A stretch of DNA of 64,000 bases from Paracoccaceae bacterium (lineage in GTDB: Bacteria; Pseudomonadota; Alphaproteobacteria; Rhodobacterales; Rhodobacteraceae), in the NCBI GenBank assembly GCA_016936395.1, contig JAFGXY010000026.1, positions 47,575 through 111,574 on the forward strand, given 5' to 3'. This document shows, in pieces, positions 50,379-58,394 of this stretch (its first letter is position 1; each line of letters starts with the position of its first letter). A program made the translations under genes and the position numbers. The notes under the pieces were generated by a model. It was not told the origin of the DNA and did no database searches. It was given only the letters and a program-made list of their open reading frames with translations.

Positions 50379-51658
50379 CGCGCCAGCGACACCACATGAC
50401 CAAACGGCGGGCTGGGGGCATCCTCGGGCGTGGCCCAGATCACCGGCAGGCCGCGCGGGGCCGGGCCAAAGGGGCCATCCAGATCGGTCAGGATCAGCGC
50501 CACCGACGCGCCCATGGCCTGCGCGGCCGCCAAGGGGGGCGCGAAATCGGTGCCGCCGCCGCGTGGCCAGTCCAGCGCTTCGATCTGACCCTGCCAGCGC
50601 GACGGGTCCAGCCGCACCTGCCACCGCACCCCGTCGTCAAAGGCGATCAGGGTGATCTCGGCCGCCACCCGCCGGGCAATGCCGCAAACCTCGGTCAGGA
50701 ACCGCTGCAACAGCGCCCCTTCGATCGACCCCGAGGCATCTACCGCCAAGGCCACGCGTGGCGCATCGACCGTGCGGCGGATGGCGGGGCGAAAGGTCGG
50801 GGTCGGGGCATGGGTGGCGCGGGCATGGGCCTCGGCGGCGATCCAGTCGCGGGCCGGGCGGCGGTGGGTCTCCACCCGCCCCGGCAGCAGCGCGCGTGAC
50901 AGCAGGCGGCGCAACACCTGTTCCCATGGCGTGCGCGGCTGCGGAATGTCGGCAATCCGGTGGCCCAGCACGCCGATGCCGCGCCCGGCTGCCCGCCCGC
51001 CCTCCATCGCGCGCGAGACGTGCTGACGCCACTCGGCGGCCTGTTCGGCGCCTTCGGGGTTGGCATCATCGGGGATTTCGCGCATCAGATCGGGGTTGAA
51101 GCCCACCTCGAACGCATAGGCGCGAGCGGCATCTGACGGGGCCTTGGTCTTGCCCGCCGGGACCTGTTCGGCCCCGGACGTGCCGCCGCCCTGACCGGTG
51201 ATGCGCAGATACAGCCGGTCCACATCCCATTCGGCCAAGGCATCGCTGCCGGGGGCAAGACCCACCGCAACCAGCAACCCGGTCAGCGTGACCGCCGGGC
51301 GCGGCAGGCCGTAGCCTGCGGCCAGAAGCGCCTCGTTCACCAGCGCATCGGCGGCCAAGCCATACAACGCCTCGTCAAATGATCCGCCCAACCGAGCCGC
51401 CATCGCCCCCATGCGCGCACCATGCCGCAGCGCAATGTGCAGGACGTGGTGGGCCGCCAGCCCCACCTGTTCATGCGCGGCCAAAGCCTCAAACTCCGGA
51501 CCGTAAAGGATGGTATTGCCTTGGGTTTGGGCCGCTGGCCCGTCGGCAACGTCACGATGCGCGCACCAGAGCGACAGCGCTGCCATCGCAGGGTCATCGG
51601 TCGCCAGCGTGACCAGCGCCCGCCGCGCCCGCGCCGAATGAACCCCCGCCGCGATCAC
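50375..51658 (-). CDS. VWA-like / DUF2201 putative metallopeptidase-type protein
   Basis: A 427-aa partner of the adjacent MoxR ATPase. The N-terminal half resembles the DUF2201 putative metallopeptidase domain (ILYGPEFEALAAHEQVGLAAHHVLHIALRHGARM); its zinc-site motif reads HHVLH rather than HExxH. The C-terminal part is a von Willebrand A-like domain (VALAVDASGSIEGALLQRFLTEV, with the DASGS metal-adhesion motif, and VALILTDLDGPFG). MoxR plus VWA pairs act as chaperones that insert metals or activate enzymes. The stop of the MoxR gene overlaps its start. The client is unknown. Confidence 0.85.
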   Translation of the reverse strand: MIAAGVHSARARRALVTLATDDPAMAALSLWCAHRDVADGPAAQTQGNTILYGPEFEALAAHEQVGLAAHHVLHIALRHGARMGAMAARLGGSFDEALYGLAADALVNEALLAAGYGLPRPAVTLTGLLVAVGLAPGSDALAEWDVDRLYLRITGQGGGTSGAEQVPAGKTKAPSDAARAYAFEVGFNPDLMREIPDDANPEGAEQAAEWRQHVSRAMEGGRAAGRGIGVLGHRIADIPQPRTPWEQVLRRLLSRALLPGRVETHRRPARDWIAAEAHARATHAPTPTFRPAIRRTVDAPRVALAVDASGSIEGALLQRFLTEVCGIARRVAAEITLIAFDDGVRWQVRLDPSRWQGQIEALDWPRGGGTDFAPPLAAAQAMGASVALILTDLDGPFGPAPRGLPVIWATPEDAPSPPFGHVVSLAR

Positions 51659-52770
51659 AGCCCCTGATCCGCCCGCGCCTGCGCATAGGCCCGCCAGTCA
51701 GGCGAGGCGGCGAACTGCGCCTCCCACCCCCGGTCCAGCGCCTTTTGCAACAACACCTCAAAGCCGTGAGTGCACAACTCGGCCAAGGGCACGGCGCGCA
51801 AGGCCGCGTCGTCGCGGTGCCGGTGCAACTGGCCGATCCCGGCCATCAGCGCAATGACCGGGGCGATCGTCGCCTCATCGGCCGCGCCGACCAGCGCATA
51901 GGCCAGCGCCGTCAACCCATGCAGCGTGACCGGATACATCGCCCAACGCTCGGCAGGCGCGGCGGCGATCATCTCGTCCACCCGCACGGTCGCGGCAATC
52001 TCGTCGGCGATCAGCGCGAACTCGGCCCCCGCAGCCTCGCCCACCGTGCCCGCCACCATCACATCGCGCAAGCGCCGGTCGGGCGCCGCCTGCATGATCG
52101 CACTGACCCGCGCCCAGCTGCGCGGGGTGCAGGCGATCATCTGGCCGCGCTGCAAGGTGTCGGACGTGTTTTCCAGCAGGTCAGGCCGGGTGCGGATCAG
52201 CGCGGGCACGGCAGGGTGCAACCGCTGCGGCAAGGCATAGCTTTGCACCCAATCGGTCGCGGTGGCCTGCAACGACAGATGAATCAGCCGGTCCGACAGC
52301 GCGGTTCCCATCTCATAGGCAATCGCGCCATCCTCGGGGCCATTGCCAGCGGCCACCACAAAGCAGGTGTCGGGCAACAGGTGGCGGCCGATCCGACGTT
52401 CCTGCAACAGGCCGTAAACCGTCGGCTGCAACGACGGGGGGGCCGCCGTCAGTTCGTCCAGAAACAGCACCGAGGGCCGGGCCGGATCATCCGGCAGGTC
52501 TTCGGGGCGATACCAGACGGTGCGTTTGGCGTCGTGGTCGTAATAGGGCAGGCCGCGCAGATCCTGCGGTTCGATCGTGGTCAGGCGCAGGTCGAACAGC
52601 ATGGCCCCCGCGCGGGCGGCAAGCTGCTGCACGATCTCGGTCTTGCCGATGCCGGGGCGGCCATGCAGCATCCACGATGCGGTCATCTGGCCGGCGCGCT
52701 GGGCCTGATACCCTTGCCACAGCACGCGCAGCGCCTCGCCGGTGGTGACTGGCATGGTGTTGATCGACAT
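51655..52770 (-). CDS. MoxR-type AAA+ ATPase
   Basis: A 371-aa AAA+ protein. Walker A is HGRPGIGKTEIVQQL, Walker B is PSVLFLDELTAAPPSLQPTVYGLLQERRIG, sensor 1 region FVVAAGNGPEDGAIAYEMGTALSDRL, and an arginine-finger area follows. The ATG at 52770 is preceded by GGGGG; an in-frame start at 52815 lacks this. It is coupled to the VWA-like protein downstream and presumably loads or remodels a target with it. Confidence 0.9.
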   Translation of the reverse strand: MSINTMPVTTGEALRVLWQGYQAQRAGQMTASWMLHGRPGIGKTEIVQQLAARAGAMLFDLRLTTIEPQDLRGLPYYDHDAKRTVWYRPEDLPDDPARPSVLFLDELTAAPPSLQPTVYGLLQERRIGRHLLPDTCFVVAAGNGPEDGAIAYEMGTALSDRLIHLSLQATATDWVQSYALPQRLHPAVPALIRTRPDLLENTSDTLQRGQMIACTPRSWARVSAIMQAAPDRRLRDVMVAGTVGEAAGAEFALIADEIAATVRVDEMIAAAPAERWAMYPVTLHGLTALAYALVGAADEATIAPVIALMAGIGQLHRHRDDAALRAVPLAELCTHGFEVLLQKALDRGWEAQFAASPDWRAYAQARADQGL

Positions 52771-52845
52771 CGCATTCCCCCTTTGCGACCGACAGTTAGA
52801 TGTCTGGCCTGCCATGGCAAGGGCAAAGGCAAGTGCCCCGTGGGG

Positions 52846-53343
52846 CTATCCCGGCAGCGTCTGCAAGGCGGCGACGATCCGGTTGATCTGTTGCGCAAGC
52901 GGCTGGTCGATGGGCACGGTCCACGCCTCGTCTGGCCCCGGCGGTTCCAGCGCGGCTAACTGGCTGTCCAGCAGGGCGAAGGGCATGAAATGGTCCTGAC
53001 GCTGTGCCAGGCGGGCCGCGATCAGCGCGCGGTCACCCGTCAGGTGGACAAACTGCAGCGGTCCGCCCGCGCCGGCGCGCAGCCGATCACGGTAGCCCCG
53101 CTTCAGCGCCGAACAGCCGATGATCAGCGGCGCCCGCACCCGCAGTTCGGCGGCCACGCGGTCCAGCCAAGGCCAGCGGTCCGCATCGGTCAGCGGTTGA
53201 CCGGCGCGCATCTTTTCCACATTCTCGGTCGGGTGCAGGTCATCGCCGTCGCACCAGGCCATGCCCAACCGGTAAGACAAAGCCAGACCGACCGAGCTTT
53301 TGCCGCAGCCTGACACGCCCATGATCACCAGCCGCAGGGTCAT
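52846..53343 (-). CDS. gntK: Gluconokinase
   Basis: A 165-aa P-loop kinase that phosphorylates D-gluconate to 6-phosphogluconate. Walker A is MGVSGCGKSSVG, then the substrate signature DGDDLHPTENVEKMRAGQPLTDADRWPWLDRV, CSALKRGYRDRLR, and FVHLTGDRALIAARLAQRQDHFMP, all standard for GntK. Its product is the substrate of the divergent 6-phosphogluconate dehydrogenase gene, 264 bases away. The start at 53343 matches the family; an upstream in-frame start lacks support. Confidence 0.94.
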   Translation of the reverse strand: MTLRLVIMGVSGCGKSSVGLALSYRLGMAWCDGDDLHPTENVEKMRAGQPLTDADRWPWLDRVAAELRVRAPLIIGCSALKRGYRDRLRAGAGGPLQFVHLTGDRALIAARLAQRQDHFMPFALLDSQLAALEPPGPDEAWTVPIDQPLAQQINRIVAALQTLPG

Positions 53344-53607
53344 CGCAGCGCCTGTATCGACCGGCGGGCATTGGAAAAACAAGTGTTCATAAAGCCTGTC
53401 CCGTGCCCGATCGCCCGTTTGCGGCACTATGGCACCGTGCTTGGGCATGGACAGCAACGGCAATCTCTGGTCCTTTGTCAATCAACGGAGGTTCAGGGTC
53501 TGGCTGACGGAGGACCAAAAGGCGCTGCCACCGCGCGCTCAGCGCACTGGCGCCGGGCAGGGTGGTTGGCCGCACGCTTTGACAAGACCATAAAGGGATG
53601 CAAGCGC

Positions 53608-55020
53608 ATGAAAGAACCACATTTCGGCCTGATGGGTCTGGGCACAATGGGATCGGCGCTGGCGCTGAACATTGCCGAAAAGGGCTTTCCGCTGGCGGTC
53701 TGGAACCGGACCGGGGCGGTGACAGAAGCCTTTCACGCAGCGGCGGGCGATCTGGCGGACCGGATCACGCCAACCGCAACGCTGGCCGAATTTGTGGCGG
53801 TCATGGCGCGGCCCCGGTCGATCATCCTGATGGTGCCCGCAGGCAAGGCCGTGGATGACCAGCTTGCCGCCCTTGCCCTGCTTCTGGACCCCGATGATCT
53901 GGTGATTGACGCCGGGAACGCCAATTTCCATGACACCAACCGGCGGCAATCGGCGGGGTTGCCGTTCCGCTTCATGGGGATGGGTGTGTCGGGCGGGGAA
54001 GAGGGCGCACGGCACGGCCCGGCGATCATGGCGGGGGGTGAGTCCGCAGACTGGGCGCGCATGGCCCCGATGTTGCAGGCCATTGCCGCACGCGCCGAAG
54101 ACGGCAGCCCCTGCGCCGATCACATGGGCCCCGCCGGTGCCGGGCACTTTGTCAAGGCCGTGCACAACGGTATCGAATACGCCGACATGCAGATGATCGC
54201 CGAAACCTATGGCGTGATGCGCGACGGGCTGGGTCTTGACGCCGCCCGCATCGGCCAGACCTTTGGCGCATGGAATGGTGGCGTGCTGCGGTCCTATCTG
54301 ATCGAGATCTCGGCTGCGGTTGCTTTGACCCGCGACCCGATCAGTGGCGGCCCGCTGTTGGATATCATCGTCGATGCCGCCGGACAAAAGGGCACCGGGC
54401 GCTGGACCGTGATCGAGGCGCAGAACCTTGGCGCACCGATCCCGGTGATCGAAGCGGCGGTGACCGCGCGCAACGTCTCGGCCCGTCGCGGCGAACGCGC
54501 CCTGGGGCAGGCGGTGTTTGGCGCGCTGCCAAATCAGGATGGCGCATTGGTCACGCTGGCCGATCTGGAACAGGCGCTGATTGCGGGCAAGATCCTGTGT
54601 TATGCGCAGGGCTTTGCCATGATGACCGCAGCGGTGGCCGAGTTTGACTGGGCGCTGGACATGCCGGCTATCGCGCGGGTCTGGCGGGCGGGTTGCATCA
54701 TCCGGTCCGCGATGCTGAACGATATGGCCGACGCGCTGGCCGAAGACCCGACCCGCAACCTGATATTGGCGCCGTATTTTGCCGACACGCTGCGCCGCAG
54801 CCTTCCCGGATTGCGCCGCGTGGTGGCGACAGCGGCGCTGCAAGGCCTTGCCGTTCCAGCGCTGTCAGCGGGCCTGGCCTGGTTTGACATGATGCGCATC
54901 GCCCGTGGCACCGCCAACATGATTCAGGCGCAGCGCGATTTCTTTGGCCTGCACGGGTTTGAGCGGCTGGACGGGATCGCGCAGCCGCACGGGCCTTGGG
55001 CGCAAGCTGCCAAGGGTTAA
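53608..55020 (+). CDS. gnd: 6-phosphogluconate dehydrogenase (decarboxylating)
   Basis: Oxidative pentose-phosphate enzyme making ribulose 5-phosphate, CO2 and NADPH. The 470-aa product has the Rossmann motif FGLMGLGTMGSALALNIAEKG, NRT for NADP binding, GMGVSGGEEGARHGPAIMAGG, the catalytic Lys in GAGHFVKAVHNGIEYADMQMIAE, and the late IxxxRAGCIIR and HGFERLDG segments. Length is that of the full-size dimeric form. The ATG at 53608 gives the family N-terminus; open frame continues upstream but without a ribosome-binding site. Its TAA shares bases with the stop of the convergent GT2 gene. Confidence 0.96.
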   Translation: MKEPHFGLMGLGTMGSALALNIAEKGFPLAVWNRTGAVTEAFHAAAGDLADRITPTATLAEFVAVMARPRSIILMVPAGKAVDDQLAALALLLDPDDLVIDAGNANFHDTNRRQSAGLPFRFMGMGVSGGEEGARHGPAIMAGGESADWARMAPMLQAIAARAEDGSPCADHMGPAGAGHFVKAVHNGIEYADMQMIAETYGVMRDGLGLDAARIGQTFGAWNGGVLRSYLIEISAAVALTRDPISGGPLLDIIVDAAGQKGTGRWTVIEAQNLGAPIPVIEAAVTARNVSARRGERALGQAVFGALPNQDGALVTLADLEQALIAGKILCYAQGFAMMTAAVAEFDWALDMPAIARVWRAGCIIRSAMLNDMADALAEDPTRNLILAPYFADTLRRSLPGLRRVVATAALQGLAVPALSAGLAWFDMMRIARGTANMIQAQRDFFGLHGFERLDGIAQPHGPWAQAAKG

Positions 55021-55742
55021 GCCGGGCTGCCCGAGTTTTCCAACTGTCGCCGGGGGCGCGCGGCAGAGCCCTTACCGCGCAGATACTGGACCTGATGCAC
55101 CACCTCACGCAGGGGCACGGTCTGGCGGATATCCTGCATCATGCGGATGTCTTCGATCAAGCCCTGAACGTGCCCGCGCTTGGCCCATTTGCTTGGGCTG
55201 GCGACGCCGGGCCATTGCACGACTTCCACCCGGATACCCGAGGATTCCATAAGGCCGTTCACAAACACCTCGAACCCAAAGCGCGGCAGGGCCTGAAAGC
55301 TGTCCAGATGCGGGCGCAGCAGGTCAATCGGCAGCACCCGTTCGCCCGAGATGTAATCAACGCCCAGCCAATGCCACAGGCGCGGGGCATTGCCGCGCAA
55401 TGACACCGTGGCATCGCGTTTGCCGCTGTGCACCGGCATGATCAGGGCGGTGATATCAGCCGCGGTCAACCCTTCCAGATCGGCGTCCAGCAGCACGACG
55501 TGACTGGTCGCCACCGAAGCCAGCCCTTGCGCCAAGGCGCCGGTCTTGCCGTTATTGGCCTCCAGCGCCAGAACACTGGCACCAGCCTTGCGCGCAACAT
55601 CCACCGTGCCGTCGGTCGATCCATCGTCGATCACGATCACGTCGTCCAGCAACGGATGGCCGACTGCGGCGGCCAACACGCCGCCAATCCGGGCGGCCTC
55701 ATTATAGGCGGGGATCAGGCAGGAAAAACGCGGCAAGGTCAT
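55017..55742 (-). CDS. Family 2 glycosyltransferase, last gene of the PlcP-like operon
   Basis: A 241-aa GT-A fold enzyme. The nucleotide-binding start is RFSCLIPAYNEAARIGGVLAA, with VIVIDDGSTDGTVDVARKAG and the DxD-like VLLDADLEGL. No membrane helix is evident, so it is cytosolic or peripheral. It is coupled to the DedA-like gene by an ATGA overlap. In the context of the operon it may glycosylate or further modify a membrane lipid, though the acceptor is unknown. Dolichol-phosphate-sugar synthases share this small GT2 shape. Confidence 0.88.
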   Translation of the reverse strand: MTLPRFSCLIPAYNEAARIGGVLAAAVGHPLLDDVIVIDDGSTDGTVDVARKAGASVLALEANNGKTGALAQGLASVATSHVVLLDADLEGLTAADITALIMPVHSGKRDATVSLRGNAPRLWHWLGVDYISGERVLPIDLLRPHLDSFQALPRFGFEVFVNGLMESSGIRVEVVQWPGVASPSKWAKRGHVQGLIEDIRMMQDIRQTVPLREVVHQVQYLRGKGSAARPRRQLENSGSPA

Positions 55743-56311
55743 CGGCGCTCCTTTCTATAACGGTAAATGCTTATCGCGGCGAACAGGATCAGGCCCCCGA
55801 TCACAAGGGCGGACAGGCCAATCAACCAGTCCTCGACATTGGAATTGATAGCACCAAAAATCCAGCCAAGCGCGAGAAAAAAGCCGGTCTTTGGCAATGT
55901 GGCAAGCAGATTGAGCGCCAGAAACCGGCCGAAAGGCATCCGCGCCATTCCAGCCGCCATCAGCACCGCGAAACCGGCAGAATGGGTCAGCTTGCCAAGC
56001 ACAAGCAGCTTGTCGCCGTGCACCCGGAACTTTTGCCGCAGCAGGACCATCCGCTTGCGCGACAGCCCCAGCGACCCCAACCACGGTGCCACGCCACGCG
56101 CGCTTGCACGCCGCCCAACAAGATACATCAGCGCATCGCCCACCAGATCGGCCAGCACCAGACAGGCAAAAACCTGCGGCAAGCCGATCAGCGACAGTCT
56201 GGCCAGATAGCCCGCGATCACGGAAATGACCGGACCTTCGATCAGGGCAAGCGGTGCGATGATTGCAAGGCCGTGGGTCTGGACCAGCGCCGTCAGGTCT
56301 GCCTCGGTCAT
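55739..56311 (-). CDS. DedA-family membrane protein
   Basis: A 190-aa protein of the DedA/SNARE-associated (VTT) group. Helices can be placed at LAIIAPLALIEGPVISVIAGYLA, VFACLVLADLVGDALMYLVGR, LTHSAGFAVLMAAGMARMPFGRFLALNLLATLPKTGFFLALG and LIGLSALVIGGLILFAAISIY. The family pattern includes the re-entrant loop with E-G-P and G-R motif and the segment FGRFLALNLLATLPK. DedA proteins flip undecaprenyl phosphate or phospholipids. It lies 13 bases after the GT21-like gene, suggesting movement of a lipid substrate or product across the membrane. Confidence 0.85.
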   Translation of the reverse strand: MTEADLTALVQTHGLAIIAPLALIEGPVISVIAGYLARLSLIGLPQVFACLVLADLVGDALMYLVGRRASARGVAPWLGSLGLSRKRMVLLRQKFRVHGDKLLVLGKLTHSAGFAVLMAAGMARMPFGRFLALNLLATLPKTGFFLALGWIFGAINSNVEDWLIGLSALVIGGLILFAAISIYRYRKERR

Positions 56312-56324
56312 TCCTGCATTGACC

Positions 56325-57473
56325 CTAATGTGTCGGAATGGCCGGGGCCAGACGCGGGGCCGCGGCGTCCTTGGCGGTGTTCATCGCGGTGCCGCGCCAT
56401 TCAAAGCCGCGGCGGGCAAAGGTTGCAATCCACAGCGCCGGGATCATCAGATCGCGCACGATCATCGCGGACAACCCGCGCCAGCCCAACGGCAGCCCAG
56501 CGGCGCGCACCATCTGCGCCTCGGCCAGATACCACAGACCCACAAAGCCAAAGCCCAGCGACAGATCGGCCCCGTACGCCAGAAGCCCGGCAAAGGCGAG
56601 GGCCGCAGGGGCCACCGCCCCATTGGTCCATTCGAAGGCAAACATGAACGGGAACCCATCCCGGCGCACGCGGCTCCAGCGCAACTGCCGGTCCCAGACT
56701 TGTTTCAGACGGCGCTTGCCGATGGGCTGGGCATAGGGCAGCGGCGTCAGGGTCACCTGACGGCCCATGTCGCGGATGAGGCGGGTGGCGCTGACATCTT
56801 CGGCAAGGTTCTGGCCCAGCGCGCGCAGACCGCCCGCATGTTCCAGCAGCGGCTTGTTGAAAAACAGCGTCTTGCCCTGCGCATAGGCGGGCCCGATGCT
56901 GTCGGCGGCAAATTGCAGCCGCGCCTGATTGCCGTTCAGAAACGCACATTCCAGATCGCCGCCAAAACCATCAGGGCGAATGCCCACCGGCGGGCAAGAC
57001 ACCAGCCCGGTCGCCGGACCCCAGCTTGCCACCACCGTCGCCAGATAATCGGGCGGCAAGATCAGGTTGCTGTCGGTCATGCAGATCCAGTCACCGCTGG
57101 CCGCGTGCCAACCCTTCCAGACATTGTTCAGCTTGGGATTGCCGGTCACGGCATCATAACCGACCAGAAGCCGCGCCGGAACCTGCGGGTGCTCGGCCAT
57201 CAGGCGGCGCACCAGCGGCAGCACCGGGTCTGTCGCCGTCTGCGCGCAGAAGATGATTTCATACCGCGGGTAGGCTTGGACAAAGGAACTGCGCAGGGTT
57301 TCTTCGTCAAACGGGTCAAGCCCGCACACCGGGCGCAACAGCGTGACATGCGGTTGGCCGATCACACCAACCGGGCGGGTGCGTCCGCGCAACCGGTCCA
57401 GAAACAGCGCCACCGTGGCAAGGTGAAACAGCAAGAACGCCGTCGCAGCGGCAAGAAGCACCATGGCAATCAT
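56325..57473 (-). CDS. GT21-like glycosyltransferase (ceramide/diacylglycerol glucosyltransferase type)
   Basis: A 382-aa membrane glycosyltransferase of the ceramide glucosyltransferase (GT21/HpnI) shape: N-terminal helix (MVLLAAATAFLLFHLATVALFL), a GT-A domain with HVTLLRPVCGLDPFDEETLRSSF, NVWKGWHAASGDWICMTDSNLILPPDYL, and the late (Q/R)xxRW-type motif in QVWDRQLRWSRVRR. C-terminal helices follow. Bacterial GT21 enzymes (Agt/Pgt type of rhizobia and agrobacteria) glycosylate diacylglycerol. The gene directly follows the PlcP-like phosphoesterase with an ATGA overlap, which would supply diacylglycerol. The lipid assignment is an inference from family and context. Confidence 0.85.
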   Translation of the reverse strand: MIAMVLLAAATAFLLFHLATVALFLDRLRGRTRPVGVIGQPHVTLLRPVCGLDPFDEETLRSSFVQAYPRYEIIFCAQTATDPVLPLVRRLMAEHPQVPARLLVGYDAVTGNPKLNNVWKGWHAASGDWICMTDSNLILPPDYLATVVASWGPATGLVSCPPVGIRPDGFGGDLECAFLNGNQARLQFAADSIGPAYAQGKTLFFNKPLLEHAGGLRALGQNLAEDVSATRLIRDMGRQVTLTPLPYAQPIGKRRLKQVWDRQLRWSRVRRDGFPFMFAFEWTNGAVAPAALAFAGLLAYGADLSLGFGFVGLWYLAEAQMVRAAGLPLGWRGLSAMIVRDLMIPALWIATFARRGFEWRGTAMNTAKDAAAPRLAPAIPTH

Positions 57474-58279
57474 GCGTTGATCTGCCCGAATTCGGGTTCG
57501 GCCTGCCGGTCTTGCTCGACGACGCCACGACCTCCCAACATCTGCAAATGCCCGTCTGCGGTTTCGCCAAGCGCGGTGAAGCTGTCCACCCAGTCACCAC
57601 AATTAGCGTAGATCAGGCCATGGTCGTCATGCAAGTCGGCAATGTGGAAGTGGCCACAAATCACGCCATCCAAGTTCTTTGCCCGCGCCAGCGCGATCAG
57701 ACGCCGTTCATGTCCGCGGCGCAGATGCAACAGCGTGTTGACCGAAGACAACAGGGCTTCGATCGTGCTGCGTGCTTCGGGCCGGCTTTGGCGACGCAAG
57801 CGCCACAGATTGCGGTCCAACACGCGCAACATATGGTCAATCCGGCTGCCCAGTCGCGTCATCATGTGGGCACGCACCGCCCGCACGTCGCAACTGTCCC
57901 CATGCAGCACCAGAAACCGGCGGCCGCTGGCCGTTTCGTGAATGATTTCGTCGCAGGGCGTGACCGGGACGCGGTATTTTTCGGGGGCGGTTTCCGGTGC
58001 CGGGTCATGGTTGCCGCGCAGATAGATCAGCCGCGCACCATCGGCCTGCCGTGCGGCCAGATGATCGACCACTGCCTGATCGCGCGCGGTCCAGTGCGGC
58101 AACATCGGCTGCCAAAGATCAAGGATATCACCCACCAACACATAAGTGTCGGCCCGGTTCTCGGCCAGAAAGGCAAGGATAAGATCGCTGCGGCAGCCCA
58201 ATGCCCCAAGATGCAGGTCGGACAGGAACAGTGTCCGATGATGTTTCACAAAAGAACCAAGCGATGCGGGTTGTCCCAA
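57470..58279 (-). CDS. Calcineurin-like phosphoesterase, LpxH/PlcP type
   Basis: A 269-aa metallophosphoesterase. The metal-binding motifs are complete: FLSDLHLGALG (D-x-H), YVLVGDILDLW (GD), YLRGNHDPAP (GNHD), LHGDSCD, and ICGHFHIADL (GHxH). Genes like this are usually labelled UDP-2,3-diacylglucosamine hydrolase, but the same family includes PlcP, a phosphate-starvation phospholipase C that strips headgroups from membrane lipids. The operon partners (GT21-like, DedA-like) favour PlcP. A TTG at 58277-58279 is the likely start, since CGGAG lies seven bases upstream on this strand; no in-frame ATG exists near. PHO-box-like sequence lies about 50 bases upstream. Confidence 0.85.
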   Translation of the reverse strand: MGQPASLGSFVKHHRTLFLSDLHLGALGCRSDLILAFLAENRADTYVLVGDILDLWQPMLPHWTARDQAVVDHLAARQADGARLIYLRGNHDPAPETAPEKYRVPVTPCDEIIHETASGRRFLVLHGDSCDVRAVRAHMMTRLGSRIDHMLRVLDRNLWRLRRQSRPEARSTIEALLSSVNTLLHLRRGHERRLIALARAKNLDGVICGHFHIADLHDDHGLIYANCGDWVDSFTALGETADGHLQMLGGRGVVEQDRQAEPEFGQINA

Positions 58280-58327
58280 GGTATTGCTCCGTTACGGATG
58301 CGTCGAACACATATTTCCTTTTTTATC

Positions 58328-58345
58328 GACACGGTTTCGTGACAG
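58328..58345 (-). promoter_or_regulatory. PHO-box-like site upstream of the PlcP-like operon
   Basis: On the minus strand a perfect CTGTCAC unit is followed after four bases by CCGTGTC, giving the 7+4+7 layout of a PhoB site; the second unit is degenerate. It lies 49-66 bases before the TTG start, a normal activator distance. An AT-rich tract (TATAAAAAAGG-like) lies just downstream. Confidence 0.45.
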
Positions 58346-58394
58346 TTTTGCTGCATTGCGGCGAATTTTGCCAGAACGCGGGGTAAAAGTCGAC

